Shown piece by piece: positions 43,018 to 54,164 of a DNA stretch of 64,000 nt. The stretch comes from Ramlibacter pinisoli. Its GTDB lineage: Bacteria; Pseudomonadota; Gammaproteobacteria; Burkholderiales; Burkholderiaceae_C. Each line of letters opens with the position of its first letter. The stretch's first letter is position 1. Location of the stretch: assembly GCF_009758015.1 (NCBI RefSeq), contig NZ_WSEL01000003.1, forward strand, positions 310,001-374,000. The letters run 5' to 3'. The translations under genes and the position numbers were made by a program. Below the pieces are notes generated by a model. That model was not told the origin of the DNA, made no database searches, and saw only the letters and a list, made by a program, of their open reading frames with translations.

Positions 43018-44043
43018 ATGACAAGAAACCCGTACAAATGGATGGCGGCCCTGGCCTGCGTGCTGGCCTCGCAGGGCGCCTGGGCAGGCAGGACGCTCGA
43101 CGGCATCAAGCAGAGGGGACAGCTCGTCTGCGGCGTCAGCAGCGGTGTCGCCGGCTTTTCGCAGGCCGACAGCAACGGCCAGTGGTCCGGACTCGACGTC
43201 GACATCTGCCGCGCCATCGCTGCCAGCGTGCTCGGGGACGGCGCCAAGGTGAAATTCGTGCCGCTGGTCTCGCAGCAGCGCTTCGCCGCCCTGCAGTCGG
43301 GCGAAGTGGACATCCTGTCGCGCAACACCACCTGGACCCTGACGCGCGACGCCTCGCTCGGGCTCAATTTCGTCGGCATCGCCTACTACGACGGCCAGGG
43401 CTTCATGGTGCCGGCCAAAGGCAAAGTCAAGAGCGCCAAGCAGCTCAAGAACGCGACGGTGTGCGTCCAGTCCGGCACCACCACGGAGAAGAACCTGAGC
43501 GACTTCTCGCGCGCCAACAACCTCAACCTGAAGCCGGTGGTGTTCGAGAAGTTCGACGCCGCCAACGCCGCCTACTTTTCCGGCCGCTGCCAGGCGTACA
43601 CGACCGATGCGTCCGGCCTCGCGTCGGTGCGCAACAAGGAAGCCAAGAGCCCGGCCGACCACGTGATCCTGCCCGAGCTCATCTCCAAGGAACCGCTGGG
43701 GCCGGCGGTGCGCCGCGGCGACGACGAGTTCTTCGCCATCGCCAAGTGGGTCCTCTACGGCCTGATCGAGGCCGAGGAATACGGCATCACCCAGGGCACG
43801 GTCGATGCCCTGGCGCGTGACAGCAAGGACCCGGCGGTCGGGCGCCTGCTCGGCACGACGGAGGACACCGGCAAGCTGCTCGGCCTCGACAAGGACTGGC
43901 TGGCCCGCGCCGTCAAGGCGACCGGCAATTACGGCGAGATCTTCGAACGCAACGTGGGTCCCAAGAGCGCACTTGCCCTGCCGCGCGGCAGCAACAACCT
44001 GTGGAACAAGGGCGGCCTGATGTACGCCCCGCCCGTGCGCTGA
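43018..44043 (+). CDS. aapJ: General amino-acid ABC transporter, periplasmic binding protein (AapJ type)
   Basis: A 341-residue periplasmic protein with signal peptide KWMAALACVLASQGAWAGRT. The solute-binding core GQLVCGVSSGVAGFSQADSN, DVDICRAIAASVLGDGAKVK and SGEVDILSRNTTWTLTRDAS is the AapJ/BztA pattern of broad L-amino acid binding proteins. It delivers glutamate, aspartate and other amino acids to AapQM. The start at 43018 has GGAGG upstream. It overlaps aapQ by one base (TGATG). Confidence 0.93.
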   Translation: MTRNPYKWMAALACVLASQGAWAGRTLDGIKQRGQLVCGVSSGVAGFSQADSNGQWSGLDVDICRAIAASVLGDGAKVKFVPLVSQQRFAALQSGEVDILSRNTTWTLTRDASLGLNFVGIAYYDGQGFMVPAKGKVKSAKQLKNATVCVQSGTTTEKNLSDFSRANNLNLKPVVFEKFDAANAAYFSGRCQAYTTDASGLASVRNKEAKSPADHVILPELISKEPLGPAVRRGDDEFFAIAKWVLYGLIEAEEYGITQGTVDALARDSKDPAVGRLLGTTEDTGKLLGLDKDWLARAVKATGNYGEIFERNVGPKSALALPRGSNNLWNKGGLMYAPPVR

Positions 44044-44990
44044 TGCCGGTCGCGGCCCGGCCGGCGCCCCGGCGCGCCGCGCAGCCCGGCCGCTGGCGCG
44101 CCTGGGTCTACCAGGCGTTGCTGGTCGTGGTGGTGGTCGCGGCCGTTGCCGTGCTGGCGCATGTCACCCTGGCCCACATGCGCGAGCGGGGGATCCGCAG
44201 CGGCTTCGGCTTCCTGGGCGATCCGGCCGGGTTCGACATCGGCGAGGGCTGGCTGCCCTACCAGCCCTCCAGTCCCTACTGGCAGGCCTTCCTGGCCGGC
44301 ATCGTCAACACCCTGCGCGCGGCCATCCCGGCCATCGTCGCCTGCACCCTGATCGGCGTCGCGCTCGGCGTCGGCCGGTTGGCCCCCAATGCGCCGCTCA
44401 GGGGCCTGTGTCGGGCCTGGGTGGAGGTGGCCCGCAACGTGCCCCTGCTGCTGCAATTGCTCACGTGGTACCTGCTGCTGACGGAGTACCTGCCTTCCGT
44501 CGACGAAGCGTGGACCCTGGGCACGGTCGCGCGCCTGAGCAAGAACGGGCTGGAATTCGGCGACGAATTCGCATCAGCGCTGTCGCCCGAATACCTGGCC
44601 GTGGTGCTGGGCCTGACCGTGTACACCTCCGCGTACGTGGCCGAAGTCGTGCGCGCCGGCATCCTGGCCGTGCCGGAAGGCCAGGTCGAAGCCGCCGAGG
44701 CCCTCGGGCTGCTGCCGGCGCAGAAGCTGCGGCTGGTGGTCCTGCCCCAGGCACTGCGCCTGATTGTTCCGCCCCTGACCAACCAGTACCTGAATCTCAC
44801 CAAGAACTCCTCGCTCGCCGTGGCCGTGGGCTACCCCGACCTGGTCTCCGTCGCGAACACGTCCCTGAACCAGTCCGGTCGCGCGGTGGAGTGCATCGCG
44901 ATCATCATGGCCGTGTACCTCGTGCTGTCGCTGGCCACCGCCTGGATGATGGGCGCGGTGAACCGCCGGGCGGCCCTGCGGGAGCGCTAG
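44043..44990 (+). CDS. aapQ: General amino-acid ABC transporter permease (AapQ type)
   Basis: A 315-residue permease. A membrane segment near residues 22-46 is followed by the long periplasmic FGFLGDPAGFDIGEGWLPYQ stretch peculiar to AapQ/BztB, then the core helices and the EAA-type loop EAAEALGLLPAQKLRLVVLP that contacts the ATPase. It is shorter than many AapQ proteins (near 400 residues), the loss being in the middle between helices. The ATG at 44043 shares a base with the aapJ stop. It pairs with AapM to form the pore. Confidence 0.92.
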   Translation: MPVAARPAPRRAAQPGRWRAWVYQALLVVVVVAAVAVLAHVTLAHMRERGIRSGFGFLGDPAGFDIGEGWLPYQPSSPYWQAFLAGIVNTLRAAIPAIVACTLIGVALGVGRLAPNAPLRGLCRAWVEVARNVPLLLQLLTWYLLLTEYLPSVDEAWTLGTVARLSKNGLEFGDEFASALSPEYLAVVLGLTVYTSAYVAEVVRAGILAVPEGQVEAAEALGLLPAQKLRLVVLPQALRLIVPPLTNQYLNLTKNSSLAVAVGYPDLVSVANTSLNQSGRAVECIAIIMAVYLVLSLATAWMMGAVNRRAALRER

Positions 44991-44993
44991 CCG

Positions 44994-46091
44994 GTGGCTA
45001 CGCTGTCCCCCGTCCCGGCACGTGCCGCGCCCGCCGTCGCGGGCGGTGCCTGGCAGCGATGGCAGCGCGGGTTGTTCGCCACCCCGCTCCAGTCCGCCCT
45101 GTCGGTGTTGCTGCTGTCGTTGCTCGCCTGGGGGGGTGCCCGGCTGGTCGAGTGGGCCGTGCTGCACGCCGTGTGGTCCGCCGATGCGGACAGCTGCCAG
45201 GCTGCGCGCGGCATCGGGGCGTGCTGGGGCGTGGTCGCGGAGAAAGGCCGGCTGGTGCTGCTCGGTCGCTATCCAGCCGACGCGACCTGGCGACCGGTCA
45301 CGGCCACCCTGGTGCTGCTGGCCGGCGTGGTGGCGACCATGTCCGGCACCACCCGCCGCCCCTGGCTGCTCCTGGCATGGCCGGCCGGCCTCGCGGTGTT
45401 CATCGTGCTGATGGGTGGTGGCGCGGGCCTGCCGCGCGTCCCCACCGACCTCTGGGGCGGTCTGCCGCTCACGGTGTTCCTCACCGCCGCCGCACTGCTC
45501 CTGGCCTTTCCGATCGCCGTCCTGCTGGCCCTGGGCCGGCGCAGCACGCTGCCGGCGGTACGGACCCTGTGCGCCGGCTTCATCGAGCTCGTGCGCGGGG
45601 TGCCGCTCATCTCCGTGCTGTTCATGGCCTCCTTCATGCTGCCCCTGCTGCTGTCGCCCGGCCGTTCGCCCGACGTGCTGGTGCGGGTGGTCGCGGGTCT
45701 GGCGCTGTTCGCGGCCGCCTACATGGCCGAAGTGGTCCGCGGCGGGCTGCAGTCCATCCCCCGCACCCAGTCCGAGGCCGCGGCCAGCCTGGGCCTGGGC
45801 TGGTGGCAGGCGCAGCGCAAGATCGTCCTGCCCCAGGCGCTGGGGGCGGTCGTGCCGGCGCTCGTGAACAACTGCCTGTCGCTGTTCAAGGACACTTCGC
45901 TGGTGACCATCGTCTCCCTCTACGAGCTCACGGGATCGCTCGCCCTCGCCCTCGGCTCGGATCCCGTCTGGCGGCCCTTCAAGATCGAGGCCTACCTGTT
46001 CATCGCGGCGGTCTACTTCGCGTTCTGCTTCGCCATGTCGAGTGCGAGCCGGCGCCTCGAGGTCCGGCTCGCCAGGAGCCGCGCGCGATGA
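44994..46091 (+). CDS. aapM: General amino-acid ABC transporter permease (AapM type)
   Basis: A 365-residue permease with about eight hydrophobic segments. GLPLTVFLTAAALLLAFPIAV begins the permease core, RGVPLISVLFMASFMLPLLL follows, and SEAAASLGLGWWQAQRKIVLP is the EAA loop for ATPase contact. An N-terminal extension with a small ADSCQAARGIGACWG loop is typical of AapM/BztC. GTG 44994 follows the aapQ stop by 3 bp; the end overlaps aapP by four bases. Confidence 0.92.
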   Translation: MATLSPVPARAAPAVAGGAWQRWQRGLFATPLQSALSVLLLSLLAWGGARLVEWAVLHAVWSADADSCQAARGIGACWGVVAEKGRLVLLGRYPADATWRPVTATLVLLAGVVATMSGTTRRPWLLLAWPAGLAVFIVLMGGGAGLPRVPTDLWGGLPLTVFLTAAALLLAFPIAVLLALGRRSTLPAVRTLCAGFIELVRGVPLISVLFMASFMLPLLLSPGRSPDVLVRVVAGLALFAAAYMAEVVRGGLQSIPRTQSEAAASLGLGWWQAQRKIVLPQALGAVVPALVNNCLSLFKDTSLVTIVSLYELTGSLALALGSDPVWRPFKIEAYLFIAAVYFAFCFAMSSASRRLEVRLARSRAR

Positions 46092-46840
46092 ATGCCAGTG
46101 CGCAGCCGATGATCCGCTTCCAGCGGGTCAACAAGTGGTTCGACAGCGGCCTGCATGTCCTGCGGGACATCGACCTGTCCGTCCAGCCGGGCGAGCGCGT
46201 CGTCGTCTGCGGTCCCTCGGGCTCCGGCAAGTCGACGCTGATCCGCTGCATCAACGGCCTGGAGCCGTTCCAGGAAGGCGAACTCACCGTGTCGGGCATC
46301 CGGCTCGGCGACGGCGCCAAGGCCCTGGCGGCCGTCCGGCGCCAGGTCGGCATGGTGTTCCAGCAGTTCAACCTGTTCCCGCACCTGACGGTGCTGGAAA
46401 ACCTGACGCTGGCGCCGACCTGGGTCGGCGGGCTGTCGAAGGTGGAGGCCGCCGAGCGGGCGATGGCGCAGCTCGAACGCGTGCGCATCGCGGAACAGGC
46501 CGTCAAGTACCCGCTGCAGCTCTCGGGCGGCCAACAGCAACGGGTGGCGATCGCGCGTGCGTTGTGCCTGCAGCCGCGCGTGATGCTGTTCGACGAACCC
46601 ACTTCCGCCCTCGACCCCGAGATGGTCAAGGAGGTGCTGGACGTCATCGGCGAACTGGCGGCCCAGGGCATGACCCTGCTGTGCGTCACGCACGAGATGG
46701 CCTTCGCACGGGCGATGGCCGACCGGGTGCTGTTCATGGACGAGGGCCAGATCCTGGAGGACGCCCCCCCGGCCGAGTTCTTCGACCGGCCCGCCTCCGC
46801 GCGCGCGGCCGACTTCCTCTCGCGCGTCATCGATCGCTAG
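46088..46840 (+). CDS. aapP: General amino-acid ABC transporter ATPase (AapP type)
   Basis: A 250-residue ABC ATPase: Walker A CGPSGSGKSTLIRCINGLEP, Q-loop MVFQQFNLFPHLTV, signature LSGGQQQRVAIARALC, Walker B VMLFDEPTSALDPE and switch His in VTHEMAF. These match polar amino-acid importers (GlnQ/AapP). It completes aapJQMP, all coupled by overlaps or gaps of under 5 bp. Its last 14 bases overlap the convergent YihY/BrkB gene. Confidence 0.95.
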   Translation: MNASAQPMIRFQRVNKWFDSGLHVLRDIDLSVQPGERVVVCGPSGSGKSTLIRCINGLEPFQEGELTVSGIRLGDGAKALAAVRRQVGMVFQQFNLFPHLTVLENLTLAPTWVGGLSKVEAAERAMAQLERVRIAEQAVKYPLQLSGGQQQRVAIARALCLQPRVMLFDEPTSALDPEMVKEVLDVIGELAAQGMTLLCVTHEMAFARAMADRVLFMDEGQILEDAPPAEFFDRPASARAADFLSRVIDR

Positions 46841-47708
46841 CCGCCTCCTGGCGGTCGATCCGCTCGAACTCGGAGATCACCTGCGCCCCCAGCAGCAGCA
46901 AGGTGGCACCGATCTCGAGGCTGAGCAGCACCACGATGGCGGTCGTCAACGACCCATAGACGACGCTCACCTGGGAGAGCGTGCCGAAATACCAGACCAG
47001 GACGTGGCGTGCCACCTCCCACAGCAGCGCCGCGGTCACTCCGCCGGGCAGCGCGTGGCGCCAGGTGAGCCGGCCCACCGGCATCACGATGTAAAGCGAG
47101 GTGAGCAGGACGATCTCGCCCCCCAGCCCGAGCAGGTAGAGCAATGCCCCGGACAGGCCGCCGAGCGACCACTCGCGCGACCCCAGCCGGATGCTCTCGT
47201 CGCTCAGGGTCTCCAGCCGGCCGGCGACCAGCGTCATCACGAGCAGCCCCACGCCCAGGCAGAGCACGTAGCAGTACGGCATGAGGGCGGAGACCAGGAA
47301 ATGGCGGCGCCGGACCACGAAGCGGTGCAGGAAGATGACCGACATGGCCTTCTCCAGCACCGTGAAAGCCAGCGAGCTGAAGAACAGCATGGTGCCCAGC
47401 AAGACCCAGCCCACGACCTGGCGGTGGGCGACGAAGGAGCCCAGTTCCTGGATGACCGCCTGCGACTGGCCCGGCAGCAGCCACTCCAGGTAGCGGCTCA
47501 GGGTGTCGAGCAGTTCGGCCTGGTCGATGACGTGCGACAGGGCGATCACCAGCAGGATGAGCAGCGGCACGACCGACAGTAGCGCGTAGTAGGCCACCGC
47601 ACCCGCCAGCAGCAGGCCCTGGTTGCCGGCGAATCCGGCCAGCACCCGGCGCACGAACGCGCCGGGATGGGCGATCACGTGGGCAGCGGCCGGGCTGAGG
47701 ATGCGCAT
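46827..47708 (-). CDS. YihY/BrkB-family inner membrane protein
   Basis: A 293-residue protein with six hydrophobic segments. The family pattern is visible: LLLAGAVAYYALLSVVPLLI, VLEKAMSVIFLHRF, and the closing SVVYGSLTTAIVVLLSLEIG followed by a LLLLGAQVISEFERI helix. The name BrkB came from Bordetella but ribonuclease and serum-resistance claims for the family were not upheld; the role is unknown, with transport proposed. It is monocistronic and convergent with aapP. Confidence 0.9.
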   Translation of the reverse strand: MRILSPAAAHVIAHPGAFVRRVLAGFAGNQGLLLAGAVAYYALLSVVPLLILLVIALSHVIDQAELLDTLSRYLEWLLPGQSQAVIQELGSFVAHRQVVGWVLLGTMLFFSSLAFTVLEKAMSVIFLHRFVVRRRHFLVSALMPYCYVLCLGVGLLVMTLVAGRLETLSDESIRLGSREWSLGGLSGALLYLLGLGGEIVLLTSLYIVMPVGRLTWRHALPGGVTAALLWEVARHVLVWYFGTLSQVSVVYGSLTTAIVVLLSLEIGATLLLLGAQVISEFERIDRQEAASDR

Positions 47709-47777
47709 GCCGGGCAGTATCCGGCGCCCGACCGCAGCATGGGGCCCGCTGTTACCGGCGGATGCGCCGGCGCGACT

Positions 47778-49424
47778 TCAAACGTCAATGGCCTGGGCCG
47801 AGCCGGCCTGCTTGCGCAATTCGAACTTCTGGATCTTGCCCGTCGAGGTCTTCGGCAGTTCGCCGAACACCACCGCCCTGGGGACCTTGAATCCCGCCAG
47901 GTGCTTGCGGCAATGCGCCACGATGTCCTGTGGCGTGGTCTGCGCGCCTGGTTTCAGCTCGACGAAGGCGCAGGGTGTCTCGCCCCACTTCGGGTCGGGC
48001 CGCGCCACCACGGCGGCGGCCAGCACATCCGGGTGGCGATACAGGACGTCCTCGACTTCGATCGACGAGATGTTCTCGCCGCCGGAAATGATGATGTCCT
48101 TGCTGCGGTCCTTGATCTTGATGTAGCCGTCGGGGAACTGCACGGCCAGGTCGCCGGTGTGGAACCAGCCGCCGGCGAAGGCTTCCTGCGTGGCCTTGGC
48201 GTTCTTCAGGTAGCCCTTCATGGTGATGTTGCCGCGGAACATGATCTCGCCCATGGTCTCGCCGTCCCACGGGACCGGCTGCATCGTTTCGGGGTCCATC
48301 ACGCGAGCGCCCTGCTGCAGGTGGTAGCGCACGCCCTGCCGGGCATTCAGGCGGGCCCGCTCGCCGATGTCGAGCCGGTCCCAGGCCTCGTGCTTGGGAC
48401 AGACCGTCGCCGGCCCGTAGACCTCGGTCAGCCCGTACACGTGGGTCAGGTCGAACCCCAGCCGCTCCATGCCCTCGATCATCGATGCCGGCGGGGCCGC
48501 CCCGGCCACCATGGCCTTGACCCCGCGCGGCAGCCCCTGCCTGAGCTCGTCGGGCGCGTTGACCAGCATGCCGTGCACGATCGGCGCGCCGCAGTAGTGC
48601 GTGACGCCGTGTTCCTTGATGGCCTCGATGATCGCCCGGGCTTCCACCCGCCGCAGGCACACGTTGACGCCGGCGCGCGCCGCCACGGTCCAGGGGAAGC
48701 ACCAGCCGTTGCAGTGGAACATGGGCAGGGTCCACAGGTAGACCGCATGCTTGGGCATGTCCCATTCGAGGATGTTCGACACGGCGTTGGTGGCCGCGCC
48801 GCGGTGGTGGTAGACCACGCCCTTGGGATTTCCGGTGGTGCCGCTGGTGTAGTTCAGCGCGATGGCATCCCACTCGTCGGCAGGCAGTTGCCAGGGGTGG
48901 CGGGGGTCGCCTTCGGCCAGGAAGGCTTCGTACGTGACCTCGCCCTGCTGCTGCGTCGCGCCCGTGTACAGCTCGTCCTCGACGTCGATGACCAGCAGCG
49001 GCTCCTTCCCCTGCCGGCGGGCGAGGGCCTGCTGCATCACGGCCGAGAACTCGGGGTCGACGATGACGGCCTTGGCCTCGCCGTGGTCCAGCATGAAGGC
49101 GATGCTGTCGGCATCGAGTCGCGTGTTCAGTGCATTGAGCACCGCGCCTGCCATCGGGATGCCGAAATGCGCCTCCACCATGGGCGGCGTGTTCGGCAGC
49201 ATCACCGCCACGGTGTCGCCCTTGCCGATGCCGCGGCGCTCCAGCGCGCTGGCCAGGCGGCGGCAGCGCGACTCCACTTCGCCCCAGGTGCGCCGCAGCG
49301 GGCCGTGCACGACGGCGAGGCGGTCGGGGTAGATCTCGGCGGTGCGCTCCAGGAACGCGAGCGGCGTGATGGGAGCGAAGTTGGCAGGGTTGCGCGGAAG
49401 GTCCTGCTCGAAAATGCTGGCCAT
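47778..49424 (-). CDS. Acyl-CoA synthetase (AMP-binding, medium-chain/AlkK-DmdB type)
   Basis: A 548-residue adenylate-forming ligase. The ATP signature ALNYTSGTTGNPKGVVYHHR, the adenine-binding VYGLTEVYGPAT, WFHTGDLAVQFPDGYIKIKD, and the C-terminal Lys region TGKIQKFELR are intact. It activates a fatty or related acid to its CoA ester. The FAPITPLAFLERTAEIYPDR N-terminus and length fit the DmdB/AlkK group (medium-chain or methylthio acids), but chain length cannot be fixed. GGAGA precedes ATG 49424. It is a single gene, divergent from dnaG. Confidence 0.89.
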   Translation of the reverse strand: MASIFEQDLPRNPANFAPITPLAFLERTAEIYPDRLAVVHGPLRRTWGEVESRCRRLASALERRGIGKGDTVAVMLPNTPPMVEAHFGIPMAGAVLNALNTRLDADSIAFMLDHGEAKAVIVDPEFSAVMQQALARRQGKEPLLVIDVEDELYTGATQQQGEVTYEAFLAEGDPRHPWQLPADEWDAIALNYTSGTTGNPKGVVYHHRGAATNAVSNILEWDMPKHAVYLWTLPMFHCNGWCFPWTVAARAGVNVCLRRVEARAIIEAIKEHGVTHYCGAPIVHGMLVNAPDELRQGLPRGVKAMVAGAAPPASMIEGMERLGFDLTHVYGLTEVYGPATVCPKHEAWDRLDIGERARLNARQGVRYHLQQGARVMDPETMQPVPWDGETMGEIMFRGNITMKGYLKNAKATQEAFAGGWFHTGDLAVQFPDGYIKIKDRSKDIIISGGENISSIEVEDVLYRHPDVLAAAVVARPDPKWGETPCAFVELKPGAQTTPQDIVAHCRKHLAGFKVPRAVVFGELPKTSTGKIQKFELRKQAGSAQAIDV

Positions 49425-49508
49425 GCGTGTGTCTCCTTCGTGCGCCAGGGGGCCGGCTAGGGTAAGGCCGCTCGCGACATTGGCGCTCTAGGTAAGAATA
49501 CCGAGCAG

Positions 49509-51320
49509 ATGGCCATTCCCCAGTCGTTCATCCAGGAGTTGCTGGCGCGTGCCGACGTGGTGGAGATCGTCGGCCGCACGGTGCCGCTGAAGAAGACGGG
49601 CGCCAACTTCTCCGGCCTGTGTCCCTTCCATTCGGAGAAGAGTCCCTCCTTCACCGTCAGCCCGACCAAGCAGTTCTACCACTGCTTCGGCTGCGGCAAG
49701 AACGGCAATGCGATCTCGTTCCTGATGGAACACGCCGGCATGAACTTCGTCGAGGCGGTCAAGGACCTCGCCGGCCAGTACGGCATGCAGGTGCCCGAGG
49801 AAGACCGTTCCCCGGAGGAGCGCGAGCGGGCCGCCCGGGAGCGCGAGAAGCAGGCCACCCTGTCCGACGTGCTGGAGAAGGCTGGCGCGGCCTATCGCAA
49901 GCACCTGCGCAGCTCGCCGCGCGCCGTCGACTACTTCAAGCGGCGCGGGGTGTCCGGCGAGGTGGCCAAGGCCTTCGGCCTCGGCTATGCGCCCGAGGGC
50001 TGGCGCAGCCTGGCGAGCGTCTTTCCGAACTACGACGACCCGCTGCTGGCCGAAAGCGGGCTGGTCATCGTCGGCGAGGACGACGGTAGCGGCCAGGGCC
50101 AGGCCAAGCGCTACGACCGCTTCCGCGATCGCGTGATGTTCCCGATTCGCAACGTCAAGGGCGAGTGCATCGGGTTCGGCGGCCGGGTGCTGGGCGACGA
50201 GAAGCCCAAGTACCTGAACTCCCCCGAGACGCCGGTGTTCAGCAAGGGACGCGAGCTGTACGGCCTGTTCGAGGCGCGCAACCATCTGCGCGAGGCCGGC
50301 TACGTGCTGGTGACCGAGGGCTACATGGACGTGGTCGCGCTGGCCCAGCTCGGATTCCCGAATGCCGTGGCCACCCTGGGGACGGCCTGCACGCCGGAGC
50401 ACGTGCACAAGCTGTTCCGCTTCACCGACAGCGTGGTGTTCAGCTTCGACGGCGATAACGCCGGCCGTCGGGCAGCCCGCAAGGCCCTGGACGGCGCCCT
50501 GCCCTATGCCACCGACGTCCGCAGCATCAAGTTCCTGTTCCTGCCGGCCGAGCACGACCCGGACAGCTACATCCGCGAGTTCGGGGCCGAGGCGTTTGCC
50601 AGGTGCGTCGGCGAGGCCACGCCGCTGTCGCGCTTCCTGATCGAGGCGGCGCGCGAAGGCTGTGATGTCGGCACGGCCGAGGGGCGCGCGCACCTGGCCG
50701 CTAATGCCAAGCCGCTGTGGCAGCTCCTGCCCGATGGCGCACTGAAGCGACAACTGCTCGGCGAGATCGCCGAAGCCGTCCAGCTGGACGTGGCCGACCT
50801 GGACGGCCTGTGGTCGGGCCGTGCGCCCGAGCGGCGGCGCCCGGCCGGGACCGCCCGACCGCGCCGCCCGGAGAGCCCGCAGCCGCCGCGCCGCGTGGCG
50901 GGCCGCCAGGCCCCGGTGAGCCGGGCCGACCATGCGGCCCGGCTGCTGCTGGGCCAGGCCCAGGCCTGGGACCAGCTGACCAACGAGGACCATGCCCTGC
51001 TGTGCGGGCTGTCCGCCCCCCACGGTCCCTTGTTCGCCTGGCTCGACAGCCAGGTGCACGAGCACGGCCCGCTACCGTGGGGCCAGCTTCACGAGGCGGT
51101 GCAAGGCCATCCCGTGGCCGAGCTGGCGGACCGGCTGATGACGGACGGGGTGGCCTCGACAACAGCCGCTTCCGACGCCGCCGCCGAACTCCGTGACCTG
51201 CTGGACCGCATGCTCGTCGAGCGCCTCAAGGCAGAGGAAACCGCTGCCATCGAGGCCAACGACCTCGAGCGCTACCGCGCCCTGCATGCCCGACGGCGTG
51301 GGCTGGAGGCGACACTTTGA
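49509..51320 (+). CDS. dnaG: DNA primase DnaG
   Basis: A 603-residue replication primase. The zinc finger (C38, H41, C59, C62 in LCPFHSEKSP and FYHCFGCGKN) opens the protein; the RNA polymerase/TOPRIM domain has VLVTEGYMDVVALAQLGFPN and FSFDGDNAGRRAARKAL; a Pro/Arg-rich linker near residues 438-470 leads to a C-terminal helicase-binding domain. It makes RNA primers at the fork with DnaB. It precedes rpoD, half of the classic rpsU-dnaG-rpoD macromolecular synthesis operon; no rpsU is upstream here. Confidence 0.95.
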   Translation: MAIPQSFIQELLARADVVEIVGRTVPLKKTGANFSGLCPFHSEKSPSFTVSPTKQFYHCFGCGKNGNAISFLMEHAGMNFVEAVKDLAGQYGMQVPEEDRSPEERERAAREREKQATLSDVLEKAGAAYRKHLRSSPRAVDYFKRRGVSGEVAKAFGLGYAPEGWRSLASVFPNYDDPLLAESGLVIVGEDDGSGQGQAKRYDRFRDRVMFPIRNVKGECIGFGGRVLGDEKPKYLNSPETPVFSKGRELYGLFEARNHLREAGYVLVTEGYMDVVALAQLGFPNAVATLGTACTPEHVHKLFRFTDSVVFSFDGDNAGRRAARKALDGALPYATDVRSIKFLFLPAEHDPDSYIREFGAEAFARCVGEATPLSRFLIEAAREGCDVGTAEGRAHLAANAKPLWQLLPDGALKRQLLGEIAEAVQLDVADLDGLWSGRAPERRRPAGTARPRRPESPQPPRRVAGRQAPVSRADHAARLLLGQAQAWDQLTNEDHALLCGLSAPHGPLFAWLDSQVHEHGPLPWGQLHEAVQGHPVAELADRLMTDGVASTTAASDAAAELRDLLDRMLVERLKAEETAAIEANDLERYRALHARRRGLEATL

Positions 51321-51354
51321 ACCATTGCACGCCCTTGAATTCGAGACCCGACGG

Positions 51355-51360
51355 TATAAT
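51355..51360 (+). promoter_or_regulatory. Consensus -10 box in the dnaG-rpoD gap
   Basis: A perfect TATAAT lies 35 bp after dnaG. No good -35 is at 16-18 bp; a TTGAAT lies only 14 bp upstream. It may start a leader of about 225 nt for rpoD, which would make rpoD partly independent of dnaG. The rest of the gap (51361-51592) shows a small hairpin at 51504-51518. Confidence 0.45.
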
Positions 51361-51592
51361 GTAGGGTTGTCAGCGGCAAGAGCGACAGCAGCACCTCCGG
51401 GCCGGCCAACAGTGCAGCGCAACAGCGCACGACCGAGCCACATTACCGCAAGGACTGCACCCCAAATGTTCGCCCACCCATCTTGCCCATGAAGGTCAAC
51501 GCTGCCCGCTCCGCGGGCGGCCTGGCCTCTCGCCCGCGCCGGGTTGTTGGTTGGCGCATCCAGTTTCTGACGTTCTTGCATCGAGGTTGTCC

Positions 51593-53977
<2,385 letters not shown>

Positions 53978-54018
53978 CCTCGTCATCCCCGCTGCGGCGG
54001 GGATTCCGGGCTTTCAGG

Positions 54019-54044
54019 AAGGCGCCCCGCGGGGCGCCTTTTTT
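54019..54044 (+). terminator. Rho-independent terminator of rpoD
   Basis: A perfect 22-bp palindrome (AAGGCGCCCCG/CGGGGCGCCTT) followed by T4, 41 bp after the rpoD stop. Confidence 0.92.
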
Positions 54045-54164
54045 CATGCTGCTGGCAGAACCCGAGAGCTTTCCAGGAGAGGGTTAACCATCCTCTTGCC
54101 GTCGGCCGGACTTCCTACAATGGCCGCGTTCCTGAACGCGTCACCGACAGTAGAGGAGACTTCC

